From Cryobacterium inferilacus (GTDB taxonomy: Bacteria; Actinomycetota; Actinomycetes; Actinomycetales; Microbacteriaceae): a stretch of 64,000 bases of DNA. The first letter of the stretch is position 1, and each line of letters starts with the position of its first letter. The notes beneath the pieces were generated by a model. That model saw only the letters and a program-made list of their open reading frames with translations. It searched no databases and had not been told where the DNA came from. A program made the position numbers and the translations under genes. Where the stretch lies: contig NZ_JAIEUL010000003.1 of assembly GCF_019599185.1 (NCBI RefSeq), positions 62,001 to 126,000 on the forward strand. The letters are read 5' to 3'. Shown piece after piece: positions 34,323 through 43,371 of this stretch.

Positions 34323-34955
34323 GTGACTTCTGCCGGAAAGACCCCACAGCCGACGCCCGCCCGTTCTTTCCGGGTCTCCCGGCTGGCCTGGCCCGCCTTC
34401 GGAATCGCCGCGGTGGTGATCCTGCTCGACCAGGCCAGCAAGTGGTGGGCAGAGGCCGAACTCGGCGACGGCCAGGTCATTCCGGTGATCGGCGACCTCA
34501 TCCGGTTCGTGCTGGTCTACAACCCGGGTGCCGCGTTCTCGATCGGCTCCGACTTCACCTGGATCTTCGCGGTCGCCGCCGCCGCCGCGGTCGTCTGGAT
34601 CACCGTGCTCACCTGGCGGGTCGAATCGCGCGGCTGGATGGTCGCGCTCGGCCTGCTGCTCGGCGGCGCCACCACCCACCTCGGCGACCGGCTCTTCCGC
34701 GACCCCGGCTTCGCCCGCGGCCACGTGGTGGACTTCATCGGCTACGGCAACCTCTTCGTGGGCAATATCGCCGACATCGCCATCTTCGCCGGTGCGATCA
34801 TGCTCGCCGTGCTCACCGTGATGGGTGTGCACCTGCGCCGCCCCGATCCGGCCGACGACCTGCCCGCCGCCGCGGATGCATCCGCCGACACGACGGACCA
34901 GGCCGACACCCTGCCGCCCGCCCACCCCCGCGGCTCCGCCGACACTCCGAGCTGA
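34323..34955 (+). CDS. lspA: Lipoprotein signal peptidase
   Basis: 210-residue aspartic membrane protease that cleaves signal peptides of diacylglyceryl-modified prolipoproteins such as the two binding lipoproteins in this window. Four transmembrane helices are seen. The conserved regions are VYNPGAAFSIG, HLGDRLFRDPGFARGHVVDF and NIADIAIF; D137 and D151 are the likely catalytic pair. The C-terminal 40 residues are an Asp/Ala-rich tail. The GTG start at 34323 gives the family's usual N-terminus. Confidence 0.95.
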   Translation: MTSAGKTPQPTPARSFRVSRLAWPAFGIAAVVILLDQASKWWAEAELGDGQVIPVIGDLIRFVLVYNPGAAFSIGSDFTWIFAVAAAAAVVWITVLTWRVESRGWMVALGLLLGGATTHLGDRLFRDPGFARGHVVDFIGYGNLFVGNIADIAIFAGAIMLAVLTVMGVHLRRPDPADDLPAAADASADTTDQADTLPPAHPRGSADTPS

Positions 34956-34997
34956 GCTCCCCGGAGCCCGCCGTCGCCCGGCCCTAGGCTGGGCCTC

Positions 34998-35990
34998 ATG
35001 CGATTCGGACTCTTCATTCCCCAGGGCTGGCGTCACGACCTCGTCGGCATCGACCCCGCCCGGCAGTGGGCCACCATGAGCGGCCTCGCCGCGCACGCGG
35101 ATGCCGGCGCCTGGGAATCGATCTGGGTGTACGACCACTTCCACACGGTTCCGGTGCCCAGCGAGCAAGCCACGCATGAGGCGTGGACCCTGATGAGCGC
35201 CTTCGCCGCCACCACCAGCAGGGTGCGGCTCGGCCAGATGTGCACCTGCATGAGCTACCGCAACCCCGCCTACCTGGCCAAGGTGGCCTCCACGATCGAC
35301 ATCATCTCGGGCGGCCGCGTCGAGATGGGCATCGGCGCCGGCTGGTACGAAAACGAGTGGCGGGCCTACGGCTACGGCTTTCCGCGCGCCGGCGAGCGCC
35401 TCGCCCGCCTCGACGAGGGTGTGCAGATCATGCAGCAGGCCTGGACCACCGGCACCGCCACCCTGGCCGGCGAGCACTACCAGGTGGATGGCGCCATCGT
35501 GCGGCCGTTGCCGCTGCAGGAGGGCGGCATCCCGATCTGGATCGCCGGCGGCGGCGAGAAGGTCACCCTGCGGATCGCCGCGCAGTACGCGAACTACACC
35601 AACTTCGACGGCACGCCAGAGGGCTTCACGCACAAGAGCGACCTGCTGCGTGAACACTGCACCACCCTCGGCACCGACTTCGACGCCATCGTGCGCTCGG
35701 CCAACTACAACACCGTGATCGGCCGTGACGAGGCCGAGGTCGCCGAGCGGCTGGACGCCATTGAGGCGCGGGTCACCCCGTACCTCGGTGTGGAGGGCGC
35801 GGCGAGCTTCATGGCCGAGTACCGCAGCGGCGAGGCGCAGGGCGTCGGCACGCCGGAGCAGGTCGTGGAACGGCTGAACGGCATGAAGGCGCGCGGCCTC
35901 GGCTACGCGATCCACTACTTCCCCGAGGCCGCCTACGACAGGTCGGGCCTCGAGCTGTTCGAGCGCGAGGTCATGCCGGCGCTGCTGTAG
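34998..35990 (+). CDS. F420-dependent LLM class oxidoreductase
   Basis: 330-residue luciferase-like TIM-barrel enzyme. MRFGLFIPQGWRHDL, SIWVYDHFHTVPVP, LGQMCTCMSYRNPAYLAK and MGIGAGWYENEWRAYG are the usual cofactor-site segments of the subgroup annotated as F420-dependent (TIGR03560-like). It probably uses the F420 made by the cof operon at 6-9 kb; the substrate is unknown. ATG at 34998 lies 7 nt after TAGGCT (34985-34990), a leaderless start. Confidence 0.88.
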   Translation: MRFGLFIPQGWRHDLVGIDPARQWATMSGLAAHADAGAWESIWVYDHFHTVPVPSEQATHEAWTLMSAFAATTSRVRLGQMCTCMSYRNPAYLAKVASTIDIISGGRVEMGIGAGWYENEWRAYGYGFPRAGERLARLDEGVQIMQQAWTTGTATLAGEHYQVDGAIVRPLPLQEGGIPIWIAGGGEKVTLRIAAQYANYTNFDGTPEGFTHKSDLLREHCTTLGTDFDAIVRSANYNTVIGRDEAEVAERLDAIEARVTPYLGVEGAASFMAEYRSGEAQGVGTPEQVVERLNGMKARGLGYAIHYFPEAAYDRSGLELFEREVMPALL

Positions 35991-36006
35991 CGCCGGCAGC
36001 TCGCCC

Positions 36007-36072
36007 AACTGTTCCCCGTCCGGACATCTGCGCCCGGCGCACCGGGCGCACCTGTCCGCTTCGGGAACAGTC
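36007..36072. repeat. Palindromic repeat family A, copy 3
   Basis: 66 bp, with outer arms AACTGTTCCCCG / TTCGGGAACAGT and inner CGGACATCTGCGCCCGG / CCGGGCGCACCTGTCCG. It starts 17 bp after the LLM oxidoreductase stop codon and precedes the methyltransferase promoter region. Confidence 0.85.
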
Positions 36073-36164
36073 ACGGTCGACGGGGCCGCGGCAGGGGCGG
36101 CGCCGGATGCGATAATCGAACAGGTCGGACAGCCCCTGCGGTTCCGACCGAGCGGCCCGCGTGC

Positions 36165-37397
36165 ATGAACCCGGGCGGACCGAACCCCAGCGGCACAAGA
36201 TCGGACACCATGTCCAGCACGAACACCCCCGGCCACGCCGACGCCCCCGAATCGGGCATCACCGTCGCGCCCGAGCCGGACGCGGCCGCCGACATCCACT
36301 GGCGTGACGGCGACACCGAGCACACCGCCCGCTGGCATTCAGAGGGCGGCTGGCCGGCACCCAAGCGGGTGGTGGTCGTCGACGACACCCTCACCGCGGA
36401 TGCCGCGTACCGGCTGGCGAAGTCCGGCACCGGCCTGCTCTGGCAGGGCGACTTCCAGAACGCCCGGCAGTTGCTCACGGCGATGGCCCGGCGCGTGGAC
36501 CGGCGCCGGCGCGCCCCCGCCACCGGGTTGTCGGCCGCGTTCGAGGTGAGCCGCACCGACGCCCTGCGCCGCGCCCGGCTGCTGGGCCTGGTGCTCGTGC
36601 AGCTCGACGCCGACCACACCCTGGGCCTCCGCCGCGCCCCCGACGTGCGGCAGGCCTGCGACGAGGCATACGGCCCGGGCACCGACGCGACGGTTCTGTC
36701 CCTCCGCGAGCTGCTCGGCGTGATCGGCGCCCATGAGTGGCGTGTCAAGGGCGTGCCGGTCGCGGCGCTCGGCGACAACATCCACCCGCACTACGGCGTC
36801 TTCTCGCCGGTGCGCGGCGAGTACCTCGACCTCGTCGCCACCGCTCCCCTGCCCGCGACCGGGCTGGCGTACGACATCGGCACCGGCTCCGGTGTGATCG
36901 CCGCGATCCTGGCCCGCCGCGGCATCGCCCGTGTGGTGGCCACCGACACCTCGCCGCGCGCGTTGGCCTGCGCCCGCGAGAACCTGGCGCGTCTGGGCCT
37001 TGCCGACAGGGTCGACGTCGCCCTGACCGACCTGTTCCCGCCGGAGCGCGCCGACCTCGTGGTCTGCAACCCGCCCTGGCTGCCGGCCCCGGCCGCGACG
37101 AGCACCGACGCGGCCGTCTACGACCCCGACAGCCGCATGCTCCGCGGCTTCCTGGCCGGGCTCGCCGGGCACCTCACCGACGCCGGCGAGGGCTGGCTGA
37201 TCCTTTCCAACCTGGCCGAGCTGCTCGGGCTGCGCTCTCGCGGTACGCTGCTCGACCTCATCGACGACGCGGGCCTCACGGTGGTCGCGCGCCTCGACAC
37301 CCGGCCCACCCACCGCAAGGTCGCCGACACGTCCGACCCGCTGCATGCGGCGCGGGCGGCCGAGGTCACCTCGCTCTGGCGGTTGCGCCGGGCCTGA
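36165..37397 (+). CDS. Class I SAM-dependent methyltransferase
   Basis: 410-residue two-domain protein. The C-terminal half has motif I YDIGTGSGVIAAILARRG and motif IV DLVVCNPPWLP; the NPPW form is typical of enzymes that methylate an exocyclic or amide nitrogen (HemK/RlmG-like). The N-terminal half (residues 40-210) has a wing-like region and may bind the target. The target, rRNA or protein, is not clear. The ATG at 36210 is an alternative start; neither has a strong ribosome site. A GATAAT box lies at 36109-36114. Confidence 0.85.
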   Translation: MNPGGPNPSGTRSDTMSSTNTPGHADAPESGITVAPEPDAAADIHWRDGDTEHTARWHSEGGWPAPKRVVVVDDTLTADAAYRLAKSGTGLLWQGDFQNARQLLTAMARRVDRRRRAPATGLSAAFEVSRTDALRRARLLGLVLVQLDADHTLGLRRAPDVRQACDEAYGPGTDATVLSLRELLGVIGAHEWRVKGVPVAALGDNIHPHYGVFSPVRGEYLDLVATAPLPATGLAYDIGTGSGVIAAILARRGIARVVATDTSPRALACARENLARLGLADRVDVALTDLFPPERADLVVCNPPWLPAPAATSTDAAVYDPDSRMLRGFLAGLAGHLTDAGEGWLILSNLAELLGLRSRGTLLDLIDDAGLTVVARLDTRPTHRKVADTSDPLHAARAAEVTSLWRLRRA

Positions 37398-37454
37398 CCA
37401 GAGACGGTGCCCGGGGAGTTGGACGGTCGCCGGCCTGGGTGGCACGTGGAGCAT

Positions 37455-37835
37455 TCACTCCGGGGGCTGCGAGGCCCCGGTCGTGCCCGTCATCCGCCAC
37501 CGCGCCCACGGCCACACGCCGTCCATCTCCACCTCGAGCGAGAAGCTCAGCAGCACCCTGATGATCACGATCGCGCCGAGCACCAGCACGCTCTCGACCG
37601 TCGGTTCCACCACGATCGTGCGGATGATGTCGGCCACGATCAGCACCTCAAGGCCCAGCAGGATGGCCCGGCCCAGCTCCCGCCGCATGCTCTGGTACGC
37701 CATCGTCCTGGTGTCCGGGCGGAGCATCCGCGGGATGCCGGCCACCAGCGCCGCCAGCCCGCCGAACACCATGATGGCCGCGCCGACCACCTCGACCACC
37801 CGCACGGCCGCCTCGACCACTTCCTCGAACGTCAT
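37455..37835 (-). CDS. DUF1622 family membrane protein
   Basis: 126-residue membrane protein with three hydrophobic helices and the family pattern GRAILLGLEVLIVADIIRTI and VLLSFSLEVEMDGVWPW. Function unknown. ATG at 37835 has GGGAGAGG 6 bp upstream. It diverges from the MFS transporter across a 150-bp gap. Confidence 0.9.
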   Translation of the reverse strand: MTFEEVVEAAVRVVEVVGAAIMVFGGLAALVAGIPRMLRPDTRTMAYQSMRRELGRAILLGLEVLIVADIIRTIVVEPTVESVLVLGAIVIIRVLLSFSLEVEMDGVWPWARWRMTGTTGASQPPE

Positions 37836-37985
37836 CCGCGCCTCTCCCGCCGTCGCCCTTGGCGCGAAGATACTCCCACCCTCGCCGGGCGAGCGTGCCC
37901 CGCTGGTCGGACCCTGTACGAACAACCGCGCCGTAGGCTGATCGATACCGCCCACATCCGTCCGCACAGAGACCCAGGGATCCCG

Positions 37986-39248
37986 ATGACCGCACCCCGC
38001 CGTCCCGCCTCCGGCACGGACACCAGCCTGCACCCACGCCTGCAACGCAGGGTGGTGCGGGTGCTGATCCTGGGCCAGATCCTCGGCGGCATCGGCATGG
38101 GCGCCACGCTCTCGCTGGGCGCGCTGCTCGCCGCCCAGCTCTCCGGGTCGAACGCCTGGTCGGGCATGGCCGCCACCATGAGCACCCTGGGCGCTGCCCT
38201 GGTGGCCGTGCCGCTGGCCCGCCTGGCTCAGGCCAACGGCCGGCGCCGGTCCCTCGCCACCGGAGCCGGCATCGCCGGGGTCGGCGCCATCCTGGCCATC
38301 ACCTCGGTCGCGCTCGACACCTTCCCGCTGCTGCTGCTCGCCCTGATGCTGCTCGGCGCCGGCTCGGCCACCAACCTGCAGGCCCGGTTCGCCGCCACCG
38401 ACCTGGCCGGCCCCACCACCCGTGCCCGCGACCTGTCGATCGTCGTGTGGTCGACCACCATCGGTGCGGTCCTCGGCCCCAACCTGTTCGGCCCCGGCGA
38501 GGTCGTCGGCGCTCAACTCGGCCTGCCGCCGCTCACCGGGGCGTTCGCCTTCTCCCTGGCCGCGCAGGTGGGCGCCGCCCTGGTCTACACGATCGGGCTG
38601 CGGCCCGACCCGCTGCTCACGGCCCTGTCGGCGCGCGAGGCCCGGCCGGCCAACACCCGCCAGCACGGCGGGCTGGCCATCGTGCGCAGCAACCGGCTGG
38701 CCCGCTACGCCGTCGCAGTCATCGCCCTCAGCCACGCCACCATGGTCGCGCTCATGTCGATGGCGCCGGTGCACCTCACCGAGCACGGCGCCTCGCTCAC
38801 CATCGTGGGCCTGACCATCAGCCTGCACGTGGCCGGCATGTACGCGCTCTCGCCGGTGTTCGGCGCCCTGGCCGACAGGGTGGGGCGGATGCCGGTGATC
38901 CTGGCCGGGCAGGCGCTGCTGCTGGCCGCGCTGGTGCTGTTCTGGGTCGCCGGCGACAACGCCACGGCCATGACCGTGGGGCTGATCCTGCTCGGGCTCG
39001 GCTGGTCGGCATCCGTCGTGGCCGCCTCGACGCTGATCACGGACGCCGTCGGGGTGCACGACAGGTCGGCGCTGCAGGGCTTCTCCGACCTGTCGATGAA
39101 CGCCGCGGGCGCCCTTGGCGGGGCCCTGGCCGGCCCGGTCCTGCTGCTGGTGGGCTACTCGGGCCTCGGCGTCGCGGCGATGGCCCTCGTCGCGGTGGTC
39201 GTGGCCTGGTCACTGCTGCGCCGCCCGACCACCTCGCCCGCGGGCTGA
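37986..39248 (+). CDS. MFS transporter
   Basis: 420-residue major facilitator protein with about 12 hydrophobic helices. The loop after helix 2 reads LARLAQANGRRRSLATG, and GALADRVGRMPVI is the matching loop in the second half. It resembles drug-efflux-type MFS proteins. Substrate unknown. ATG at 37986 follows CAGGGA (37975-37980); a TAGGCT box at 37934-37939 gives a leader of about 40 nt. Confidence 0.9.
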   Translation: MTAPRRPASGTDTSLHPRLQRRVVRVLILGQILGGIGMGATLSLGALLAAQLSGSNAWSGMAATMSTLGAALVAVPLARLAQANGRRRSLATGAGIAGVGAILAITSVALDTFPLLLLALMLLGAGSATNLQARFAATDLAGPTTRARDLSIVVWSTTIGAVLGPNLFGPGEVVGAQLGLPPLTGAFAFSLAAQVGAALVYTIGLRPDPLLTALSAREARPANTRQHGGLAIVRSNRLARYAVAVIALSHATMVALMSMAPVHLTEHGASLTIVGLTISLHVAGMYALSPVFGALADRVGRMPVILAGQALLLAALVLFWVAGDNATAMTVGLILLGLGWSASVVAASTLITDAVGVHDRSALQGFSDLSMNAAGALGGALAGPVLLLVGYSGLGVAAMALVAVVVAWSLLRRPTTSPAG

Positions 39249-39258
39249 GCGACGGGCC

Positions 39259-40299
39259 CTACACGCTGGTGACGTCCTCGACCTCACCCACGAGCTCCTC
39301 GATGATGTCCTCGAGGAACAGCACCCCGGTGGCGACCCCGCTCGAATCGAACGACGTGGCCACGTGCGAGCCGGTGCGGCGCATGGCCGCGAGGGCGTCT
39401 TCGAGGTCGCTGTCGCGCAGCACCGTCGCGAGCTTACGCACCCGCTTGGCGGGCACCGGCTGCGCGAAGGCCGCCGGTCCGGTGAGGTCCATCACGTCCT
39501 TGAGGTGCAGGTACCCGGCGGGCATTCCGGCGTCATCGGTGAGGATGTACCGGGAGAAGCCGTGCTCGGCCACCGCACGCTGCAGGTCGGCCGGCGACGC
39601 ATGCTCGGGCAGGAATACGATGCCCGACAGCGGCACCTCCACATCGGAGACCCGTTTGGTGGTGAACTCGAACGCCGCCGACAGGGTGCCGGAGGCATCC
39701 AGCAGCATGCCTTCCCTGGTGGACTGCCGCACGATGCCGGCGACCTCGTCGAGGGTGAACGCGCTGGTGGCTTCGTCCTTGGGCGTCACCCTGAACAGCC
39801 GCAGCACGCCGTTCGCCAGCCAGTTGAGGCTGAAGATCACCGGTTTGAAGACGGTGGCCACGAACACCAGCGGCGGCGCGAGAATCAGCGCGGCCCGGTC
39901 GGGCACCGAGAACGAGATGTTCTTGGGCACCATCTCGCCGAGCACCACGTGCAGGAAGGTGACCAGGCCCAGCGCGACCGCGAACGCGATCACGCTGATG
40001 GCCTCCGCGGAGAGCGCCGTGAGGCCCAGCGGGATCTCGAGCAGGTGGTGGATCGCGGGTTCGGACACGTTCAGGATCACCAGGGAACACACCGTGATGC
40101 CCAGCTGTGAGGTGGCCAGCATCAGGGTGGCGTGTTCCATCGCCCACAGGGTGGTCTTGGCGGCTTTGTTGCCCTGAGCGGCCAGGGGCTCGATCTGCGA
40201 GCGGCGGGCCGAGATCACGGCGAATTCGGCGCCGACGAAGAAGGCGTTCACGGCCAGCAGCACAACGAGCCAGAGCAGCCCGGGTAGGTACTCACTCAT
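39259..40299 (-). CDS. CNNM/CBS-pair membrane protein (hemolysin C-like), shorter partner
   Basis: 346-residue protein of the CNNM (DUF21) transmembrane domain plus two CBS domains. The DUF21 part (residues 1-190) has four helices with FFVGAEFAVISARRSQIE and HVVLGEMVPKNISFS. The CBS pair follows and binds adenine nucleotides in relatives. It lacks the C-terminal CorC_HlyC domain that its neighbour has. CNNM relatives act in magnesium or cobalt export and are sometimes named TlyC or hemolysin. ATG at 40299 lies inside the end of the upstream gene (8-bp overlap). Confidence 0.9.
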   Translation of the reverse strand: MSEYLPGLLWLVVLLAVNAFFVGAEFAVISARRSQIEPLAAQGNKAAKTTLWAMEHATLMLATSQLGITVCSLVILNVSEPAIHHLLEIPLGLTALSAEAISVIAFAVALGLVTFLHVVLGEMVPKNISFSVPDRAALILAPPLVFVATVFKPVIFSLNWLANGVLRLFRVTPKDEATSAFTLDEVAGIVRQSTREGMLLDASGTLSAAFEFTTKRVSDVEVPLSGIVFLPEHASPADLQRAVAEHGFSRYILTDDAGMPAGYLHLKDVMDLTGPAAFAQPVPAKRVRKLATVLRDSDLEDALAAMRRTGSHVATSFDSSGVATGVLFLEDIIEELVGEVEDVTSV

Positions 40300-41641
40300 G
40301 GGTCAGCCTCCCTTCAATGACGGCCGTGACCGGGTCGAGGTCGGCCTCGGTTGCGGTGGGGGTGAGCCGGATGCGCGTGACGCGCGCGCCGTCCATCCGC
40401 TCGACCCGCAGGGTGCCCACGTCGATGGGCACGGTGTCGCCCAGCTCGGGCATCCGGTCGAGCCGGTCGGTCACGAAGCCGGCGATGGTGTCGTAGTCGC
40501 CGTCGTCTGGCACGGTGACGCCGATCCGCTCGAGCAGTTCGTCGGGGCGGAGGCCCGCGTCGAAGACGATGGAGCGGCCGGTGCGCACGATGCCGGCCTT
40601 GGCCCTGTCGTGCTCGTCCTCGAGTTCACCGACGAGTTCCTCCACGAGGTCCTCGAGGGTGACGATGCCGGCGGTGCCGCCGTACTCGTCGGAGACCACG
40701 GCGATCTGCAGCCCCTGTTGGCGGAGGGTCCCCAGCAATCGGTCGACGCCCATTGACTCCGGCACCCGCAGGGCGGGCAGCATCAGCTCGTCGGCGCGCA
40801 CCAGGGTGCGGCGGCCGAGCGCCACCGCGAAGGCCTGCTTGACGTGCAGCACGCCCAGGATGTCGTCGGTGTCCCGGCCGATCACCGGGAACCGGGAGTA
40901 GCCGGTGGCGCTGGCCAGGGTGACGATGCTCTCGGCGGTGTCGGCGGCGTGCACCGACGCCATCTGCACCCGAGGGGTCATCACGTCGGCGGCCGAGTGG
41001 TCGGAGAACCGCAGGGTGCGGTTGAGCATCTCGGCGTGGTCGGCGTCGAGCAGGCCTTCCATGGCCGAGCGGCGCACCAGGAAACCGAGTTCCTCGGCGC
41101 TGCGCGCGCCGGAGAGCTCTTCCTTGGGTTCGATGCCGACCAGGCGGATGAGGGCGTTGGCGGTGTTGTTGAAGAGCAGGATCACGGGCTTGAACACGGC
41201 GGTGAACGCGGCCTGCATCGGCACCACGAATTTCGCGGTGGCCAGCGGAACCGCCAGCGCGAAGTTTTTGGGAACGAGCTCGCCGATCACCATGGAGAAC
41301 AGGGTGGCCAGCAAGATACCGATCACGGTGCCGAGCACCGGCACGACACCCGCGGGCACGCCGAGGTCGAGCATCGGGCCGCGCAGCAGCGAGCTGATGG
41401 CCGGCTCGAAGGTGTATCCGGTGAGCAGGGTCGTCAGCGTGATGCCCAGCTGCGCGCTGGAGAGGTGCGTGGAGGTGATCCGCAGCGCCTTGATGGTGGG
41501 GCCGAGGCGTTTTTCACCGCGGGCCTGCCGGGCCTCGAGCTCGTTGCGGTCGAGCGTGACGAGGGCGAACTCGGCGGCGACGAACACGCCGGTACCGAAG
41601 GTCAGAATCAGCCCGAGGCCCAGCATGATCCATTCGTTCAC
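40292..41641 (-). CDS. CNNM/CBS-pair/CorC_HlyC membrane protein, full-length partner
   Basis: 449-residue homologue of the downstream protein, with DUF21 (FVAAEFALVTLDRNELEAR, SMVIGELVPKNFALA), a CBS pair (residues about 205-330) with DEYGGTAGIVTLEDLVEEL, and a C-terminal CorC_HlyC domain (about 345-430). The overlap with the second CNNM gene suggests the two products form a hetero-oligomer. Likely an Mg2+ or divalent-cation exporter. The GTG at 41641 has AGGGAG about 8 bp upstream. Confidence 0.92.
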   Translation of the reverse strand: MNEWIMLGLGLILTFGTGVFVAAEFALVTLDRNELEARQARGEKRLGPTIKALRITSTHLSSAQLGITLTTLLTGYTFEPAISSLLRGPMLDLGVPAGVVPVLGTVIGILLATLFSMVIGELVPKNFALAVPLATAKFVVPMQAAFTAVFKPVILLFNNTANALIRLVGIEPKEELSGARSAEELGFLVRRSAMEGLLDADHAEMLNRTLRFSDHSAADVMTPRVQMASVHAADTAESIVTLASATGYSRFPVIGRDTDDILGVLHVKQAFAVALGRRTLVRADELMLPALRVPESMGVDRLLGTLRQQGLQIAVVSDEYGGTAGIVTLEDLVEELVGELEDEHDRAKAGIVRTGRSIVFDAGLRPDELLERIGVTVPDDGDYDTIAGFVTDRLDRMPELGDTVPIDVGTLRVERMDGARVTRIRLTPTATEADLDPVTAVIEGRLTHE

Positions 41642-41778
41642 GAGGTGGCTCCCTGTGCCCGGAGGCGGTGCGCCCGGATTCGTTCGGGGCGGGCAGGGAG
41701 CGTGGGTTTATGCGTGGGAGGGTCATCCATTGTGGGTCGAGCTTAGCGGCGCTTCCTGTACGAACGCACAGGGTCAGG

Positions 41779-42429
41779 TCACCGCCAGCCCTCCATCCGC
41801 TTCTGCGCCAGGGTCGTGCCCAATTCGCTTCGGCTCGCGGGGTTCTTCCAGTAGTAGGTCAGCGCGGAGTAGAGCAGGCGCGGTGAGGCGCCGAGGATCT
41901 GGGTGTTCAGATCGACCGTGGAATCGGCGAAGGTGACCCGCAGAACCGGGATGTGTACCTTGCGGGGATGGTCCGCGTTCGTGAACACGGCCCCGATCGA
42001 CGTGACCGATTCCCACGGCACATCGGCATCACCCCCGGCGAAGCGGAACGCGATGCCGGACTCCCCGATGCCCGCCCCGTGCAGGTGCGGCCAGCCGGTT
42101 CGTTTGCTGTAGGAGAGAACCGACATGATGGCGATCCAGCCGAAGTACAGTGCGCCCAGAAGCAACCCCGCCAGCGGGATGAGGACATGCACGATCTCGC
42201 CCCCGGCCAGTTCGAGGGTGCCGAAGAACCCCCAGATGCAGACCAGGGTGATGGCGGCGCAGCCGGCCACCGGCCGCCACGGCACGGGCCGGAGCTTGGC
42301 GAAGTAGCTCCACTGGTCCGGCGGCGGGGTCGACGATGAGGCGAACGCGAACGCGTTGACGAGTTGCAACGGCTTGCGGGATGCGGAGCCGGTCAGCCAA
42401 TCCGCGGGCACCTCGTAGGTCTGGGTCAC
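41779..42429 (-). CDS. Small membrane protein of unknown function with PH-like C-terminus
   Basis: 216-residue protein with two transmembrane helices (residues about 58-80 and 84-108) and a C-terminal beta-rich part (GESGIAFRFAGGDADVPWES, VPVLRVTFADSTVDLNT) that looks like a PH/YcxB-type domain; this is a pattern judgement only. GTG at 42429 lies 7 nt after TAGCGT (reverse strand, 42437-42442), so leaderless expression is likely. No operon partner. Confidence 0.8.
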   Translation of the reverse strand: MTQTYEVPADWLTGSASRKPLQLVNAFAFASSSTPPPDQWSYFAKLRPVPWRPVAGCAAITLVCIWGFFGTLELAGGEIVHVLIPLAGLLLGALYFGWIAIMSVLSYSKRTGWPHLHGAGIGESGIAFRFAGGDADVPWESVTSIGAVFTNADHPRKVHIPVLRVTFADSTVDLNTQILGASPRLLYSALTYYWKNPASRSELGTTLAQKRMEGWR

Positions 42430-42500
42430 ATCTGCGACGCTATCGAGTTCTCGATTCGAGTGTGCGGAAGCCCGGACTCGCCGGTCGGGTGTGGCGGATA

Positions 42501-42521
42501 AAACCTTGCACCGTTAGGTTT
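42501..42521. promoter_or_regulatory. Possible operator upstream of isomerase/Gfo-Idh operon
   Basis: AAACCT (42501-42506) and AGGTTT (42516-42521) form an inverted repeat about 47 bp before the isomerase start, in a locally AT-rich stretch. LacI- or GntR-type control is possible; no such regulator gene is adjacent. Confidence 0.35.
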
Positions 42522-42567
42522 GTTGCGCGGCAGAATCCTGTCCGCCATCACTTCCAAAGGAGCAAGT

Positions 42568-43371
42568 ATGCCCAGCACACCCTCGGTCCAGCTGTACACC
42601 GTGAGGGATGCGGTCTCCGCAGACCTTCAGGGCGCCATCGCCCGCATCGCCGACATCGGCTTCACCCAGGTCGAGCCCTACGCGTTCGTCGAGCGCGCCG
42701 ACGAGTTCGCGAAGGCGTTCGCGGCATCCGGCGTCACGGCGCCGTCCGGGCACGCCCCGGTCATCGACTCCGCCGACCCCGGCCGCACCTTTGACGCCGC
42801 TGCGCAGCTGGGCATCGGCACCGTCATCGACCCGTTCATCCCGAGCGACCGCTGGCAGACGGCCGACGACGCCGCGCGCATCGCCGACCGGGTGAACGAA
42901 CTCCAGACGATCGCCGCCGCCCAGGGCCTGCGTTTCGGCTACCACAACCACCAGTGGGAGTTCGCGAACCACGTGGACGGCCGCAGCATCTACGAGCTGT
43001 TCGTCGAGCGACTCTCCCCCGACGTCGCGCTCGAACTCGACACCTACTGGTCGACCGTCGGCGGCGCGGACACCCCAGAGCTGCTGCGCCGCCTGGGCGA
43101 CCGCGTGCAGTTCCTGCACGTGAAGGACGGCCCGATCGCCGGCGCCATCGCCACGACGCTGCCCAGCAACGAGAGCGCACTGGAGGTTCCGGAGGAACTC
43201 ACCCAGGCGTTCAAGAACCAGCTGCCGGCCGGCAGCGGTGAGGTCGGTGTCGCCGCCATCCTGGCGGCCGCCCCGCATGCCCTGCGGGTGGTGGAGTTCG
43301 ACGGCTACGCCGGCGACGTCTTCGAGGGCATCGCGGCGTCGTTCGCCTGGCTTCTGGAGAACGACAAGTGA
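42568..43371 (+). CDS. Sugar phosphate isomerase/epimerase (AP endonuclease family 2 fold)
   Basis: 267-residue xylose-isomerase-like TIM barrel. VQLYTVRDAV at the start, YHNHQWEF with metal-ligand His residues, LELDTYWSTVGGADTPELL and FLHVKDGPIAGA match inosose dehydratase/2-keto-myo-inositol isomerase-type proteins. It probably acts on a sugar or inositol derivative with the Gfo/Idh enzyme downstream, whose GTG overlaps its stop by 4 bp. AAAGGAG lies 6 bp before the ATG at 42568. Confidence 0.9.
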   Translation: MPSTPSVQLYTVRDAVSADLQGAIARIADIGFTQVEPYAFVERADEFAKAFAASGVTAPSGHAPVIDSADPGRTFDAAAQLGIGTVIDPFIPSDRWQTADDAARIADRVNELQTIAAAQGLRFGYHNHQWEFANHVDGRSIYELFVERLSPDVALELDTYWSTVGGADTPELLRRLGDRVQFLHVKDGPIAGAIATTLPSNESALEVPEELTQAFKNQLPAGSGEVGVAAILAAAPHALRVVEFDGYAGDVFEGIAASFAWLLENDK